This document shows positions 1 through 8,860 of a stretch of 64,000 bases of DNA, piece by piece (positions within the stretch are counted from its first letter, which is position 1; every line of letters begins with the position of its first letter). The stretch is from Bacillus sp. RO1 (GTDB lineage Bacteria; Bacillota; Bacilli; Bacillales; Bacillaceae_I). The notes beneath the pieces are model-generated. The model had not been told where the DNA came from, did not search any database, and was given only the letters and a program-made list of their open reading frames with translations. Where the stretch lies: NCBI RefSeq assembly GCF_012524115.1, contig NZ_JAAZWB010000062.1, positions 1 through 64,000 on the forward strand, read 5' to 3'. The position numbers were made by a program, and so were the translations under genes.

Positions 1-206
1 TGATTTTTAATTGATCCTTTAAGTAGAGGCGTGCAAGCGAAGTGGAACACGTAGCGCGGAAGAAAAAATACGCCAATCCAGTACAGATTAATGTCTATTT
101 TATTGACAGAACTCCATCTTCGGTCAAAAATGCAAAATCTTCGGCCAACTTTTGAAAAACTTCGGACATTTATTCACTATGCATCCACTTCCTTGAGAAA
201 AACACC
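1..206. other. AT-rich window edge without a supported gene
   Basis: No reading frame with a convincing ribosome binding site or recognisable product is seen here. The first ~60 bases are locally GC-richer and faintly resemble the interior of the dispersed 127-bp element found elsewhere in the window, but too little matches to call a copy. Confidence 0.4.
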
Positions 207-213
207 TCAAAAA

Positions 214-239
214 GCGCTCTTTTATGATTCAAAGAGCGC
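214..239 (-). terminator. Rho-independent terminator of the SDR gene
   Basis: Perfect 9-bp arms GCGCTCTTT / AAAGAGCGC enclose an 8-nt loop. Read on the minus strand they are followed by a run of five T. It lies 24 bases past the stop of the short-chain dehydrogenase gene. Confidence 0.8.
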
Positions 240-262
240 CAAATACCATCTAACTTTTCCCA

Positions 263-1126
263 TTACCCGTTCACAATCTTCCCGCCATTCACATGCAGCA
301 TCTGTCCAGTCATATACGAAGCATCATCACTTGCCAAAAACACATAGCTTGGGGCGACCTCTTCTGGCTGTCCGGGACGTTTCATTGGTGTATTGGCTCC
401 AAAGCTCGCAACTTTTCCGCTAGAAAACGTGGATGGAATCAGTGGTGTCCAAATCGGTCCTGGAGCTACTCCATTTACTCGTATCCCTTTTCCAACCAAT
501 TGCAGAGCCAAAGAGCGAGTAAATGCCACAATGGCACCTTTGGTAGACGAATAATCGACCAGCAGTTCATTCCCCGCGTAAGCTGTGACAGATGCTGTAT
601 TGATAATGCAACTTCCGCTTGCCAAAAAAGGTAACGCAGCCTTAGTCAAATAGAAAAAGGAGAAAATGTTTGTCCGGAATGTTTTCTCGAGTTGTTCAGC
701 TGTAATATCTTCAATACTTTCCTGTGGATGCTGTTCTCCTGCATTGTTGACAAGTATGTCAATTTTATTATAGTTGGAAATAGTCTCATCCACGATTTGC
801 TTGCAAAATGTCTCTTCACCAATATCTCCTGCAATGAGGTGACACTTCCGACCTTCTGCCTCCACTTGCCTTTGCGTTTCTTTGGCATCCTCATGCTCAT
901 TTAAATAGACGACTACAACGTCGGCCCCTTCTTTTGCATAATAAATAGCGATAGCTCTGCCGATCCCGCTGTCCCCACCGGTGATGATTGCCACCTTATC
1001 CTTTAACTTACCACTGCCTTTATATGTGGAGTCCTCTGACTTAGGCTTCGGTGTCATCTCCGACTCTATGCCTGGTTGTTTGTTTTGATGCTGTGGGGGA
1101 AGCGTTTGTTTCTGCTGATTTGTCAT
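263..1126 (-). CDS. SDR-family oxidoreductase (YdaD/YhdF/YhxC-like)
   Basis: A 287-residue classical short-chain dehydrogenase. After a ~40-residue polar, Gln/Pro-rich N-terminal extension comes the NAD(P)-binding motif TGGDSGIG (residues 49-56), then NNAG (127-130), catalytic Ser179 and the YxxxK pair Tyr192/Lys196. The extension plus the GGDSGIG form is typical of the Bacillus general-stress SDR subgroup (YdaD, YhdF, YhxC); the substrate is unknown. The ATG at 1126 was chosen because GGAGGT lies 7 bases upstream, whereas an upstream in-frame start at 1141 has no such site. It stands alone, divergent from the GNAT gene. The family is secure; membership of a stress regulon is inference. Confidence 0.9.
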   Translation of the reverse strand: MTNQQKQTLPPQHQNKQPGIESEMTPKPKSEDSTYKGSGKLKDKVAIITGGDSGIGRAIAIYYAKEGADVVVVYLNEHEDAKETQRQVEAEGRKCHLIAGDIGEETFCKQIVDETISNYNKIDILVNNAGEQHPQESIEDITAEQLEKTFRTNIFSFFYLTKAALPFLASGSCIINTASVTAYAGNELLVDYSSTKGAIVAFTRSLALQLVGKGIRVNGVAPGPIWTPLIPSTFSSGKVASFGANTPMKRPGQPEEVAPSYVFLASDDASYMTGQMLHVNGGKIVNG

Positions 1127-1207
1127 AATTAGCACCTCCAATAATCTTTCCTATTATGAGAAAAGCGCCTATAATTTATCCAATGAGATAAAAAGGGGAG
1201 AGAAAAG

Positions 1208-1708
1208 GTGATTATTAGAGAAGCAAGAATAGAAGATGCACAGGGACTCTTAAAGCACGCTAAAAAAGTGTATAGAGAAGGGCGTAATCTTTTAACAGCA
1301 CCAGAGGAATTCAAAGTCACCCTAGAGGAGGAAGTACAGTGGTTAAAAGATAATAGGCAAAAAGGACACTTTACCCTGGTGGCAGAACAAAATTCCACAA
1401 TCGTAGGCATGCTAAATGCTACGAAAGGATCTAGAAAAAGAGTAAAGCATATCTGTATGTTTGGCATCAGTATTCAAGAAGAATACTGCGACAATGGATT
1501 AGGAAGCAAGATGATAAATAGACTGCTTGATTGGGCAAAAGAAGATAAGGATATAGAGAAAGTGTGCCTAGAAGTATTTGCCCACAACGAGCGTGCGATA
1601 CATGTTTACGAAAAGCTTGGCTTTAAAGTGGAAGGAAGAAAAGAGAGACATGTGAAATTTGAGGACGGAACGTATTCGGACGAACTGATTATGGGACAAT
1701 TTATTTAA
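1208..1708 (+). CDS. GNAT-family N-acetyltransferase
   Basis: A 166-residue single-domain GNAT protein expected to transfer an acetyl group from acetyl-CoA to an amine. The N-terminal IREARIEDA start is typical of the RimI-like branch. The acetyl-CoA loop is seen as ...EYCDNGLGSKMINRL (around residues 96-111), followed by the conserved NERAIHVYEKLGF segment (around 128-140). Translation starts at GTG, with AGGGGAG some 8 bases upstream. The gene is monocistronic and convergent with yitK, sharing a terminator. The acceptor substrate cannot be predicted. Confidence 0.88.
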   Translation: MIIREARIEDAQGLLKHAKKVYREGRNLLTAPEEFKVTLEEEVQWLKDNRQKGHFTLVAEQNSTIVGMLNATKGSRKRVKHICMFGISIQEEYCDNGLGSKMINRLLDWAKEDKDIEKVCLEVFAHNERAIHVYEKLGFKVEGRKERHVKFEDGTYSDELIMGQFI

Positions 1709-1717
1709 GGAAATAAA

Positions 1718-1753
1718 ATTCCCCCCGTCATTTTTGACCTGAACGGGGGGAAT
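1718..1753. terminator. Bidirectional terminator between GNAT gene and yitK
   Basis: An 11-bp perfect stem (ATTCCCCCCGT / ACGGGGGGAAT) lies between two convergent genes. The minus-strand exit is T-rich, so termination should be better for yitK than for the GNAT gene. Confidence 0.8.
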
Positions 1754-1770
1754 ATATGTATGGTCGTAGC

Positions 1771-2262
1771 TTAACGGTAGTTTACAAATTGCAGGTCAAT
1801 ATCCAAGTCAGCTTCACGAAGAGCAGCAATCACCTGTTGGAGATCATCACGATTCTTTCCAGTAACGCGTACTTGGTCATCCTGGATTTGAGTTTTCACT
1901 TTCAAACCTGAGTTCTTGATGATAGTGTTAATTTTTTTCGTATTGTCCTTATCAATGCCTTGAACAAGCTTACCACGCTGACGAACTGCACCCTTCGATG
2001 CATCTTCAATCTTACCATATTGAATATTTTTCGTTGGGACATTTCGCTTGATCATTTTGCTGACCATTACATCTTTTAGTTGATCCAGTTTAAATTCACT
2101 GTCTGAAAGAAGAACGATTTCTTCTTTTTCTAGCTTGATGTCACTGACAGAGCCTTTAAAGTCAAATCGATTTTGAATTTCTTTTAACGCAATATTTATG
2201 GCGTTTGTCACTTCAGCTAAATCTACTTTTGAAACAATATCAAAAGAGCTCTCTTTTGCCAT
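1771..2262 (-). CDS. yitK: YajQ-family nucleotide-binding protein
   Basis: A 163-residue protein matching the YajQ/YitK family over its whole length: start [14 protein letters not shown], an early NRFDFKGS block and the C-terminal FVNYR. YajQ proteins have two ferredoxin-like domains and bind nucleotides or RNA; in some bacteria they bind cyclic di-GMP. The role in Bacillus is not established. ATG is preceded by GGAGGG at good spacing. It is divergent from cvfB (yitL), the same neighbour as in B. subtilis. Confidence 0.92.
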   Translation of the reverse strand: MAKESSFDIVSKVDLAEVTNAINIALKEIQNRFDFKGSVSDIKLEKEEIVLLSDSEFKLDQLKDVMVSKMIKRNVPTKNIQYGKIEDASKGAVRQRGKLVQGIDKDNTKKINTIIKNSGLKVKTQIQDDQVRVTGKNRDDLQQVIAALREADLDIDLQFVNYR

Positions 2263-2465
2263 GGAAATCCCTCCATCATAGGTTTTAAAAATTTTACCAA
2301 AAGGTAATTGTAAGAAAAATATCGCTTTCTGTTCCTAATTATAGTAGAATAAAGCGATTTGGACAACTTAATCAAAGTCATGTACACTTTTACATAACAG
2401 AATCCAACTTTCGTTTGTAGGCGAATGTTGATGATAATAATGGGCAAAAAGGAAGGTATTAAGAA

Positions 2466-3320
2466 ATGATGCAAACAGGAACGGTATTAGAATTAACGGT
2501 TGACCGGGAAACGCCGCTTGGTTACATGCTTACAGATGGAGAAGAGACAATCCTTCTTCATAAAAATGAAGCAACTAGAGAATTAGGGGAAGACGAGACG
2601 GTAGAGGTTTTCCTATACTCAGACCAGAAAAGCCGAATTACAGCTACCATGACCATTCCAAAAGGCCTTAATGGGCATGAATGGATGGAAGTAGTGGAGG
2701 TGCTCCCAGGTCTTGGCGCCTTCATTAACATCGGAATTGCAAAAGATGCCCTTATTCCAGCGGATGACTTACCTGTATATGAAGAAATATGGCCGCAAGT
2801 TGGTGCCCATTTGCTTTGTCGTGTAAAAACGGACCGCCGTGGAAAACTGATCGGAAAACTTGCCACACAAGACGTGATGTTAGATAGATCTATTAAAGCC
2901 CCATCTAATATCCTTAATCAAAATATTCAAGGGACCATCTATCGACTTTTAAAAGTGGGAAGCTATATCATTTCCAACGAAGGTTATATTGGATTCATCC
3001 ATAATTCAGAACGCAAGGAAGAGCCAAGATTAGGACAAGTGGTAGAAGGAAGAGTTATTGATGTAAAGGACGATGGAACTATTAACGTTTCTCTTTTACC
3101 TCGTAAACAAGAAGCAATGGATGAAGATGCTCAGGTTATTATGGACTATTTGGAACTAAGGGGCGGAGCGATGCCGTATAGTGATAAAAGTGCTCCTGAT
3201 GATATTAAGGAACAGTTCAATATCAGCAAAGCTGCGTTTAAGCGTGCAATGGGTAAGCTCATGAAACAAGGCTTGATCCGTCAGTCTGAAGGTTGGACGT
3301 ATAAGAAGGAAGAAGAATAA
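2466..3320 (+). CDS. cvfB: CvfB/YitL-family S1 RNA-binding protein
   Basis: A 284-residue protein with tandem S1-like OB-fold domains and a C-terminal winged-helix segment. Visible hallmarks are GLGAFINIG (S1 domain 2), GYIGFIHNSE with VEGRVIDVKDDGTINVSL (S1 domain 3), and a C-terminal KAAFKRAMGKLMKQGLI helix-turn-helix. CvfB was described in Staphylococcus as an RNA-binding virulence regulator; the Bacillus homologue is YitL. Start codons ATGATG follow AAGGAAGG. A tandem array rather than a clear terminator follows the stop codon. Confidence 0.92.
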   Translation: MMQTGTVLELTVDRETPLGYMLTDGEETILLHKNEATRELGEDETVEVFLYSDQKSRITATMTIPKGLNGHEWMEVVEVLPGLGAFINIGIAKDALIPADDLPVYEEIWPQVGAHLLCRVKTDRRGKLIGKLATQDVMLDRSIKAPSNILNQNIQGTIYRLLKVGSYIISNEGYIGFIHNSERKEEPRLGQVVEGRVIDVKDDGTINVSLLPRKQEAMDEDAQVIMDYLELRGGAMPYSDKSAPDDIKEQFNISKAAFKRAMGKLMKQGLIRQSEGWTYKKEEE

Positions 3321-3422
3321 AAGTTTGTTCGGCTTCGCAGGAAGTGCAGCTCATTAGGGGACTAGTGGGCTGTTTTTGTTTTCATTTGGGGTGTAGTAGC
3401 CTATAGAGTAGGGAATCGTTGG

Positions 3423-3823
3423 CGTCTCAAACCCCGAAGAGAGGATTGAAGTTGGAAAACGGTAACAGAAAGGGCTTCTCAAAGTCCGAAGCAAGGGTTA
3501 AAGTTGGAAAACGGTAACAGAGAAGGCGTCTCAAAGTCCGAAGCGGGAGTTGAAGTTGGAAAACGGTAACAGAGAAAGCGTCTCAAAGCCCGAAGCGAGG
3601 GTTGAAGTTGGAAAACGGTAACAGAGAGGGCGTCTCAAAGCCCGAAGCGGGAGTTGAAGTTGGAAAACGGTAACAGAGAGGACTTCTCAAAGCCCGAAGC
3701 GGGAGTTGAAGTTGGAAAACGGTAACAGAGAAGGCGTCTCAAAGCCCGAAGCGAGGGTTGAAGTTGGAAAACGGTAACAGAAGGGGCGTCGCCAGGGTTA
3801 AAGTTGGAAAACGGTTACAGAGA
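3423..3823. repeat. 52-bp tandem array 1
   Basis: The unit core GTTGGAAAACGGTAACAG recurs at 3451, 3503, 3555, 3607, 3659, 3711 and 3763, exactly 52 bases apart, followed by one shortened 40-base interval to 3803. Each unit also carries GAGA-N5-TCTC and an AAAG(T/C)CCGAAG block. It fills most of the gap between convergent cvfB and the DUF3941-like gene. The period is not divisible by three and no conserved frame runs through it. Related in sequence to the arrays at 36.6 and 63.4 kb. Confidence 0.95.
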
Positions 3824-3979
3824 AAGCGAGTTAATGTCCAAAACGGCGACAATCCCAAACGAAATGTCGTATAGAACGCCTCTATAAGCCCTAACATTCC
3901 AACATTCCAATGTACCAAGTAAAAAGCCTAATAGAACAAAAAAGCCGCCCCAATAAAAGAAGCGACTCTTCAATACTTC

Positions 3980-4111
3980 CTACAAATGATCCGTCTTCTT
4001 AGAATACTGACGCTCACCTTTTTGTGCATTCTTCTCACGTTGCATATTCTTTTCGTGGAGCTTGGCGTTATTGTCTTTGGCTTTTTTATCGTTATCGCTT
4101 GTATGTGGCAT
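3980..4111 (-). CDS. Small DUF3941-like protein
   Basis: A 43-residue, very hydrophilic, Lys/Asn/Gln-rich protein beginning MPHTSDNDKKAKDNNAK and ending YSKKTDHL, which resembles the short DUF3941 family of Bacillaceae; function unknown. ATG at 4111 is preceded by AAAGGGGTAGG, so the longer reading frame extending into yitS is not needed. It begins 64 bases after the yitS stop codon on the same strand and may be co-transcribed with it. Confidence 0.7.
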   Translation of the reverse strand: MPHTSDNDKKAKDNNAKLHEKNMQREKNAQKGERQYSKKTDHL

Positions 4112-4175
4112 TAGAAAACCTACCCCTTTCTCAAAAAGATAGGAATAGGTTGTCCTGCCTGCATAAAGATATGTG

Positions 4176-5039
4176 TTACGCTTTTTTCCCATTAAGGAAG
4201 AATAAGGCGATGGTTCCTGGACCGGCATGGGCGCCTACTGCTGAGCCGATAGAAGTAATCGTGAAGTCATCACAATCACAAGATTCTTTAATCATCTCTT
4301 TTAAAGCTTCGGCAGTAGCAAGATCATCTCCGTGGCTGATTCCGATTCGTTGGCCAGACGTGTCGAAACCGTTCCGTTCCCGCATTACTTCCACCATTCG
4401 ACGCAAAACTTTCTTACGGCCCCGAATCTTTTCCAAGGGTATCAACTTACCGTCTTCCATGTGAAGTAAAGGCTTGATATTCAACAGACCTCCAACAAAT
4501 GCTGAAGCTTTACTTACGCGGCCGCCGCGTGCCAAATAATCCAAATTGTCCACGGTGAAAACATGTTCCATATGGTGAATATCATCATTTATCGCTGACA
4601 ATAGTTCTTCTTTGGAAGCCCTGGCACTAGCCATTTCAGCAGCTCTCTTTACAGCAAGTCCGTATCCTAAAGAAGCACACTTTGAATCGATAATAGTCAA
4701 ATCAAGTTCAGGATACTCTTCCAATACTTCTTTTTGCATCAGTACTGCTGTTTGATATGTACCTGATAATTCAGAAGAGAATGCTACATAAATAGCTGTT
4801 TCACCGTTCTTTGCTACCTCAGTAAATAAATCTTTCATAAAGACTGGGGATGCTTGTGAGGTTTTTACCACTTCTCCATCGCGCATGGCATCATACACTT
4901 GTGAAGAATCAATAGTGACCATGTCCTCATATTCAGTCTCTCCAAACAGTACTTTTAACGGAATAAGGTCTATAAATTCATTTGAAAAAAAATCTTTTGG
5001 TAAGTCGCTGGCACTATCTGCAATAATTCTTATTGTCAT
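4176..5039 (-). CDS. yitS: DegV-family fatty-acid-binding protein
   Basis: A 287-residue DegV protein. N-terminal [10 protein letters not shown] and later [16 protein letters not shown] (around residue 160) and [13 protein letters not shown] (C-terminus) are family signatures. DegV/FakB proteins bind a single fatty acid; FakB paralogues present it to the kinase FakA for phosphorylation. Which fatty acid is bound is not readable from sequence. ATG with AAGGTGA upstream. It is divergent from yitT, as in B. subtilis. Confidence 0.92.
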   Translation of the reverse strand: MTIRIIADSASDLPKDFFSNEFIDLIPLKVLFGETEYEDMVTIDSSQVYDAMRDGEVVKTSQASPVFMKDLFTEVAKNGETAIYVAFSSELSGTYQTAVLMQKEVLEEYPELDLTIIDSKCASLGYGLAVKRAAEMASARASKEELLSAINDDIHHMEHVFTVDNLDYLARGGRVSKASAFVGGLLNIKPLLHMEDGKLIPLEKIRGRKKVLRRMVEVMRERNGFDTSGQRIGISHGDDLATAEALKEMIKESCDCDDFTITSIGSAVGAHAGPGTIALFFLNGKKA

Positions 5040-5254
5040 AAGGTCACCTTCTTTACTATACTTACAAGCATGGGTTAAGCTGTATGAGAAAAATATCTGT
5101 CACTTCCATAAGAGGAATAATACTCCTTTTTTCAAGTTTACCCATTAATGAATGACTCTTCAAGAAAAGAAAATGGAGATTTTCGTTTTGGAAGGGTAAA
5201 AAGAGGAAAAATACATAAAATAAGGCAGTACGCTGTTAGGAGGTTTTGGACCAT

Positions 5255-6100
5255 ATGATTGTCCAGCAACATGTAAAAAAGGTGCTAATTGTACTTATAG
5301 GAGCTTTTCTTAATGCAATTGCAATGAACTTCTTCCTCATTCCCGCGGATGTTTATGCAAGCGGATTTACGGGTGTATCACAGCTGATATTCCGTATCTC
5401 AGAAGATTTTCTTCCTTTCACGATTTCTACGGGTATTACGTTATTGCTCCTCAATATACCGGTTACGATTTTAGCGTGGAAGAAGGTAGGACGCTCTTTT
5501 ACTATTTATAGTTTTCTTAGTGTTTTTCTCATGTCATTTTTTCTAGAGGTTGTACCGATTTACAGTTTTAATGACGACATTTTGCTTAATGCTGTTTTTG
5601 GCGGTGTCATCGCTGCGGTAGGTGTCGGTTTGACACTTAAGTGGGGGGCTTCCACAGGTGGTCTTGATATCATCGCTATGATTTTATCCCGAATGAAGGA
5701 CAAGCCTGTCGGAACTTATTTTTTTGCACTGAATGCAGTGATTATTGTTACGGCCGGTCTTGTATTTGGGTGGGAAAAAGCCTTATACACTCTAGTGACA
5801 CTATATGCTTCTACTCGTGTGATTGACGCAATACATACAAGACATGAGAAATTGACTGCCATGATTGTAACGAAAAAGGGTCAGGCTGTAAAAGAAGCCA
5901 TACATGCGAAAATGGTGCGCGGAATTACGTCTATTCCTGCACGTGGGGCATTTACTGGAGAGGATAAGGAAATGCTGATGATTGTAATAACTCGTTATGA
6001 GATGTATGATTTGGAGCAAATCCTAAAAGAAGCGGACCCGAATGCGTTTACCAATATCGTACAGACCGCTGGGATCTTCGGGTTCTTCAGAAAAGATTAA
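5255..6100 (+). CDS. yitT: YitT-family membrane protein (DUF2179)
   Basis: A 281-residue integral membrane protein of the YitT/DUF161 family: about five hydrophobic helices in the first ~180 residues (including GFTGVSQLIF and KWGASTGGLDIIAMI), then a cytoplasmic DUF2179 domain ending IVQTAGIFGFF. Transport activity is suspected but unproven. The ATG at 5255 was chosen: AGGAGG ends 11 bases upstream, while the in-frame TTG at 5246 is only 2 bases from it. Confidence 0.9.
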   Translation: MIVQQHVKKVLIVLIGAFLNAIAMNFFLIPADVYASGFTGVSQLIFRISEDFLPFTISTGITLLLLNIPVTILAWKKVGRSFTIYSFLSVFLMSFFLEVVPIYSFNDDILLNAVFGGVIAAVGVGLTLKWGASTGGLDIIAMILSRMKDKPVGTYFFALNAVIIVTAGLVFGWEKALYTLVTLYASTRVIDAIHTRHEKLTAMIVTKKGQAVKEAIHAKMVRGITSIPARGAFTGEDKEMLMIVITRYEMYDLEQILKEADPNAFTNIVQTAGIFGFFRKD

Positions 6101-6114
6101 GCTTCGTAAATACT

Positions 6115-6240
6115 GCTGGTAATTTCCTCAAAAGGCTTCGCTTTCCTAGGGGCGGTGCTTGAGCCTCCTCGCTGCGCTGTGGGGTCTCAAGCTACCCCTA
6201 TCTCCCTCAGGAGTCTTCGCCTTTTGCTCCAATCACCAGC
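6115..6240 (-). repeat. Dispersed 127-bp element, copy B (reverse)
   Basis: Ends are GCTGGTAATT and AATCACCAGC, complementary at 9 of 10 positions. The interior, read on the minus strand, has the family core with GGAGCAAAAGGCGAAGACTCC, GAGACCCC, GAGGAGGCTC and CTAGGAAAGCGAAGCC. It lies between convergent yitT and the DUF3813-like operon. Confidence 0.93.
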
Positions 6241-6253
6241 TACAAATCAAAAT

Positions 6254-6288
6254 ACAGCGCACAAGCTCTAATATGGCTTGTGCGCTGT
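6254..6288. terminator. Strong terminator, convergent genes
   Basis: Perfect 13-bp arms ACAGCGCACAAGC / GCTTGTGCGCTGT lie just past the stop of the minus-strand DUF3813-like gene and can also serve yitT. Confidence 0.85.
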
Positions 6289-6294
6289 TTTGTG

Positions 6295-6531
6295 TTACTT
6301 GTTTTGTTGGCTGTTGAAAAGTTCTTCCTGCAATTCGCGAAGCTGTGCTTTTTCGGCTTCATTTGAATTTGCATAAGCGGAGGATAATGCGTTTTTGGCA
6401 ACACTCATCGAATTCGAATCGATTTCAGATGAATAATCATGTTTATGGTTTTGCTCAGATGCAGAATCATGCTTTCCCTTTACTACATTCATCACGGCTT
6501 CACGAGCGGATTGGAACAATTGGTTTCCCAT
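6295..6531 (-). CDS. DUF3813-like small protein
   Basis: A 78-residue protein with amphipathic helices: N-terminal GNQLFQSAREAV, a polar middle, then AKNALSSAYANSNEAEKAQL, which resembles the Bacillaceae DUF3813 family. Function unknown. Its ribosome binding site (GGAGGG) lies in the last codons of the upstream small gene, whose stop codon ends 2 bases before this ATG, so the two are translationally linked. Confidence 0.75.
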   Translation of the reverse strand: MGNQLFQSAREAVMNVVKGKHDSASEQNHKHDYSSEIDSNSMSVAKNALSSAYANSNEAEKAQLRELQEELFNSQQNK

Positions 6532-6533
6532 GA

Positions 6534-6686
6534 TTATATCCCTCCAAGAGAATTGCGTTCGGCTTGATGTGCTTTACGCTCTTCTGCTTGTTCCATCGTA
6601 AGGTGATAAGGGATTTGCTGGTCATGAAGCTGTACAGAATTTTTACCCTGCTGAACAAAACGTTTTGATTTGCTGCTTCTACCCAT
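6534..6686 (-). CDS. Small basic hypothetical protein
   Basis: A 50-residue protein starting MGRSSKSKRFVQQGKNS; basic at the N-terminus and Glu/Gln/His-rich afterwards. No domain recognised. The ATG at 6686 is preceded by AGGGGGGC, while the longer frame from 6716 has no such site. It is the first gene of a two-gene unit with the DUF3813-like gene and reads in the same direction as yitU. Confidence 0.75.
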   Translation of the reverse strand: MGRSSKSKRFVQQGKNSVQLHDQQIPYHLTMEQAEERKAHQAERNSLGGI

Positions 6687-6777
6687 TATGAAAGCCCCCC
6701 TTTTCAAATAGGACAATTACTTGTCCACTATCTAGTCTAGGTAAAAGTGGTGTTTTCTATGAGGGCAAATATTGGTC

Positions 6778-7584
6778 TTAAAGTTGTAGTTTTTTCTCTA
6801 AGAAGACAGCAATCCCATCTTCTTCATTGCTTAATGTGACTTCGTTAGCTTTTGCTTTCAGTCCCTCAATTGCATTGCCCATTGCGACGCCAGTACCTGC
6901 ATATTCAATCATTTCATAATCGTTATCTTCGTCGCCAAATGCAATAATATTTTCTTTAGGTATATTGTAATGAGCAGCAACTCTTTGTAATCCCACTGCT
7001 TTGTTCATCCCAGTACGAACAAGCTCTATAACGTGCCATGGTGCAGCCCATCGTCTGTGATCAATGACCTCTGCATGAACTTCCGATAAATATTTTCTAA
7101 TTTTAGGCACTTCATCTTCACTTGCATGAATGAGAATACAAGTAGGATCCTTTTTCAGTACTTTTCTCAGGTCACCCGTTTCTATTTTTGGATTGCCAAA
7201 CCCGAAAATATCTAAGAGCTTTTCATCATGAAAGTGAAAATAAACATCATCCATTACTTCTGCCAAAATATTATGTATGTTATACTTCTCGCTTACTTCG
7301 ACTATTTCTTTTACTGTATCAATGGAAAGTGGCTCATGATAAACTCCCCATTCGTCGTTCCCAGGGTAGTGCACAAAAGCTCCGTTAAAGTTTACTATAG
7401 GAGTGGTAAGATTCATTTCCTCATAATACATGATGCTTGCTCTGTATGGACGTCCCGTTGCGATTACTACTTCGTGTCCTTGCTCCATAGCTTTTTGAAG
7501 GGCGATTTTATTTCGTTTGGAAATTTTTTTGTCATCTGTCAATAATGTTCCGTCTAGGTCAACTGCTATAAGATGTTTTTCCAC
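6778..7584 (-). CDS. yitU: Cof-type HAD-IIB phosphatase
   Basis: A 268-residue HAD hydrolase of the Cof subfamily. Motif I is DLDGTLL (Asp9 nucleophile, Asp11), motif II ATGRP, motif III includes the Lys of NKAVGL, and motif IV is FGDEDNDYEM. These enzymes dephosphorylate small metabolites such as sugar phosphates or nucleotides; substrate undetermined. Start is GTG with GGAG about 9 bases upstream. Divergent from yitV, as in B. subtilis. Confidence 0.93.
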   Translation of the reverse strand: MEKHLIAVDLDGTLLTDDKKISKRNKIALQKAMEQGHEVVIATGRPYRASIMYYEEMNLTTPIVNFNGAFVHYPGNDEWGVYHEPLSIDTVKEIVEVSEKYNIHNILAEVMDDVYFHFHDEKLLDIFGFGNPKIETGDLRKVLKKDPTCILIHASEDEVPKIRKYLSEVHAEVIDHRRWAAPWHVIELVRTGMNKAVGLQRVAAHYNIPKENIIAFGDEDNDYEMIEYAGTGVAMGNAIEGLKAKANEVTLSNEEDGIAVFLEKKLQL

Positions 7585-7725
7585 CGTATCAAACTCCTTT
7601 TTTGTACATAAAAAAATATTTCTGATTCAAGTGTAACCTTTTTCAAATTTGATTGTCTACATGTTAAACTAGACAAGAGTATATATAATAGGAAAAATGC
7701 GGTAAAAAAGACTGGGGGATGTAAG

Positions 7726-8538
7726 ATGATCAATGTCGTCAAGCAGAAGACAGGTGCTGTTTCGTTTCTTCATGTGTGTGAAGCAGATTCCTTTTCAAAT
7801 TCGAAGCCTACTGTTATCTTTGTACATGGGTTTCAAAGTGTAAAGGAAAATAACTTGCATTATGCCTACCTTTTAGCAGAAAAAGGATTTCGGGTAATAC
7901 TTCCTGATTGCATCCATCATGGAGACAGAGACAGCGGTTTAAAGAGTCAAGAAATGATGCAGTCATTCTGGGAAATTGTCATCCAGACAGTTCATGAAAT
8001 AGATATTCTTAAAAAACACCTCACAGAATCAGGATTATCTGATGAAGCTGAAATTGGAGTTGCCGGCACATCGATGGGTGGAATCGTAACATTCGGTGCA
8101 TTAAAAAAATATCCTTGGATTAAAGCAGCAGTCAGTTTAATGGGCTGCCCTAGTTATCAAGATTTTGCACGCTACAAAGTGGACAAATTCCTTGAAGCAG
8201 GTTTTGCTTTACCATTTACAGAAGAGCAATTGGAATCCTATTATGCAAAATTAAAACCATATGACCTCTCAACCGATCCATCATCCCTTAACGAGCGGCC
8301 TTTGTTATGTTGGCATGGAAAACGAGACGCAGAGGTGCCGATTGACCCGTTATTAACGTTTGTAAAAAATAATAAAGGTTATTATAAAAATAAGCCAAAC
8401 AATATGAAGGTCATTGTGGATGAATATGCAGATCATAAAGTGAGCAGAGAAGGTGTGTTGGCAACAGTGGATTGGTTTGCTGAGCATCTAACTCAAAATG
8501 TAAAGGAGCGATATCATGCAGGAAGCATTAAAAGATAA
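7726..8538 (+). CDS. yitV: Alpha/beta hydrolase (esterase-like)
   Basis: A 270-residue alpha/beta hydrolase. Visible features are the oxyanion-side segment TVIFVHGFQSVKEN (residues ~29-42), the nucleophile elbow GTSMGG (Ser around 113), an Asp in the GKRDAEVP segment and a late His in YADHKVS, giving a complete Ser-Asp-His triad. Substrate unknown. It overlaps yitW by 23 bases, implying translational coupling in a yitV-yitW-DsrE operon. Confidence 0.9.
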   Translation: MINVVKQKTGAVSFLHVCEADSFSNSKPTVIFVHGFQSVKENNLHYAYLLAEKGFRVILPDCIHHGDRDSGLKSQEMMQSFWEIVIQTVHEIDILKKHLTESGLSDEAEIGVAGTSMGGIVTFGALKKYPWIKAAVSLMGCPSYQDFARYKVDKFLEAGFALPFTEEQLESYYAKLKPYDLSTDPSSLNERPLLCWHGKRDAEVPIDPLLTFVKNNKGYYKNKPNNMKVIVDEYADHKVSREGVLATVDWFAEHLTQNVKERYHAGSIKR

Positions 8539-8827
8539 AGTGATGGAAATATTGGAGGAAGTGGAAGACCCAGAACTGGGTGTTGACATTGTTAACCTTG
8601 GGCTGGTTTATGATGTGGACATAGATGCATCCAATAATGTGGATATAACGATGACATTGACATCGATCGGCTGCCCGCTTGCAGGGGAGATCGTGGAGGA
8701 TGTGAAAAAGAAGCTGTCACCAGTCGAGGAGATTAATGATGTAGATGTAAATATTACATTCAATCCGCCATGGAGCAAAGATCGAATGTCCCGTCTGGCC
8801 AAGATAGCTTTGAACGTTACAGACTAG
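8516..8827 (+). CDS. yitW: MIP18/DUF59 Fe-S assembly protein (SufT-like)
   Basis: A 103-residue DUF59 protein with the family signatures EVEDPELGVDIVNLGLVY, TSIGCPLAG (conserved Cys) and a C-terminal NPPWSKDRMS. Homologues (SufT, PaaD, MIP18) assist iron-sulfur cluster maturation or delivery. ATG with AAGGAG upstream, inside the end of yitV. Confidence 0.92.
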   Translation: MQEALKDKVMEILEEVEDPELGVDIVNLGLVYDVDIDASNNVDITMTLTSIGCPLAGEIVEDVKKKLSPVEEINDVDVNITFNPPWSKDRMSRLAKIALNVTD

Positions 8828-8860
8828 AACATAAATTACAATGGAAGGGGAGAACAGAGT

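Noticed and set aside
1-60. Tenth dispersed element copy at the window edge
   Set aside because: Only faint similarity (GCAAGCGAAG, GTGGAACAC, GCGCGGAAG) and no paired ends; cannot be told from chance.
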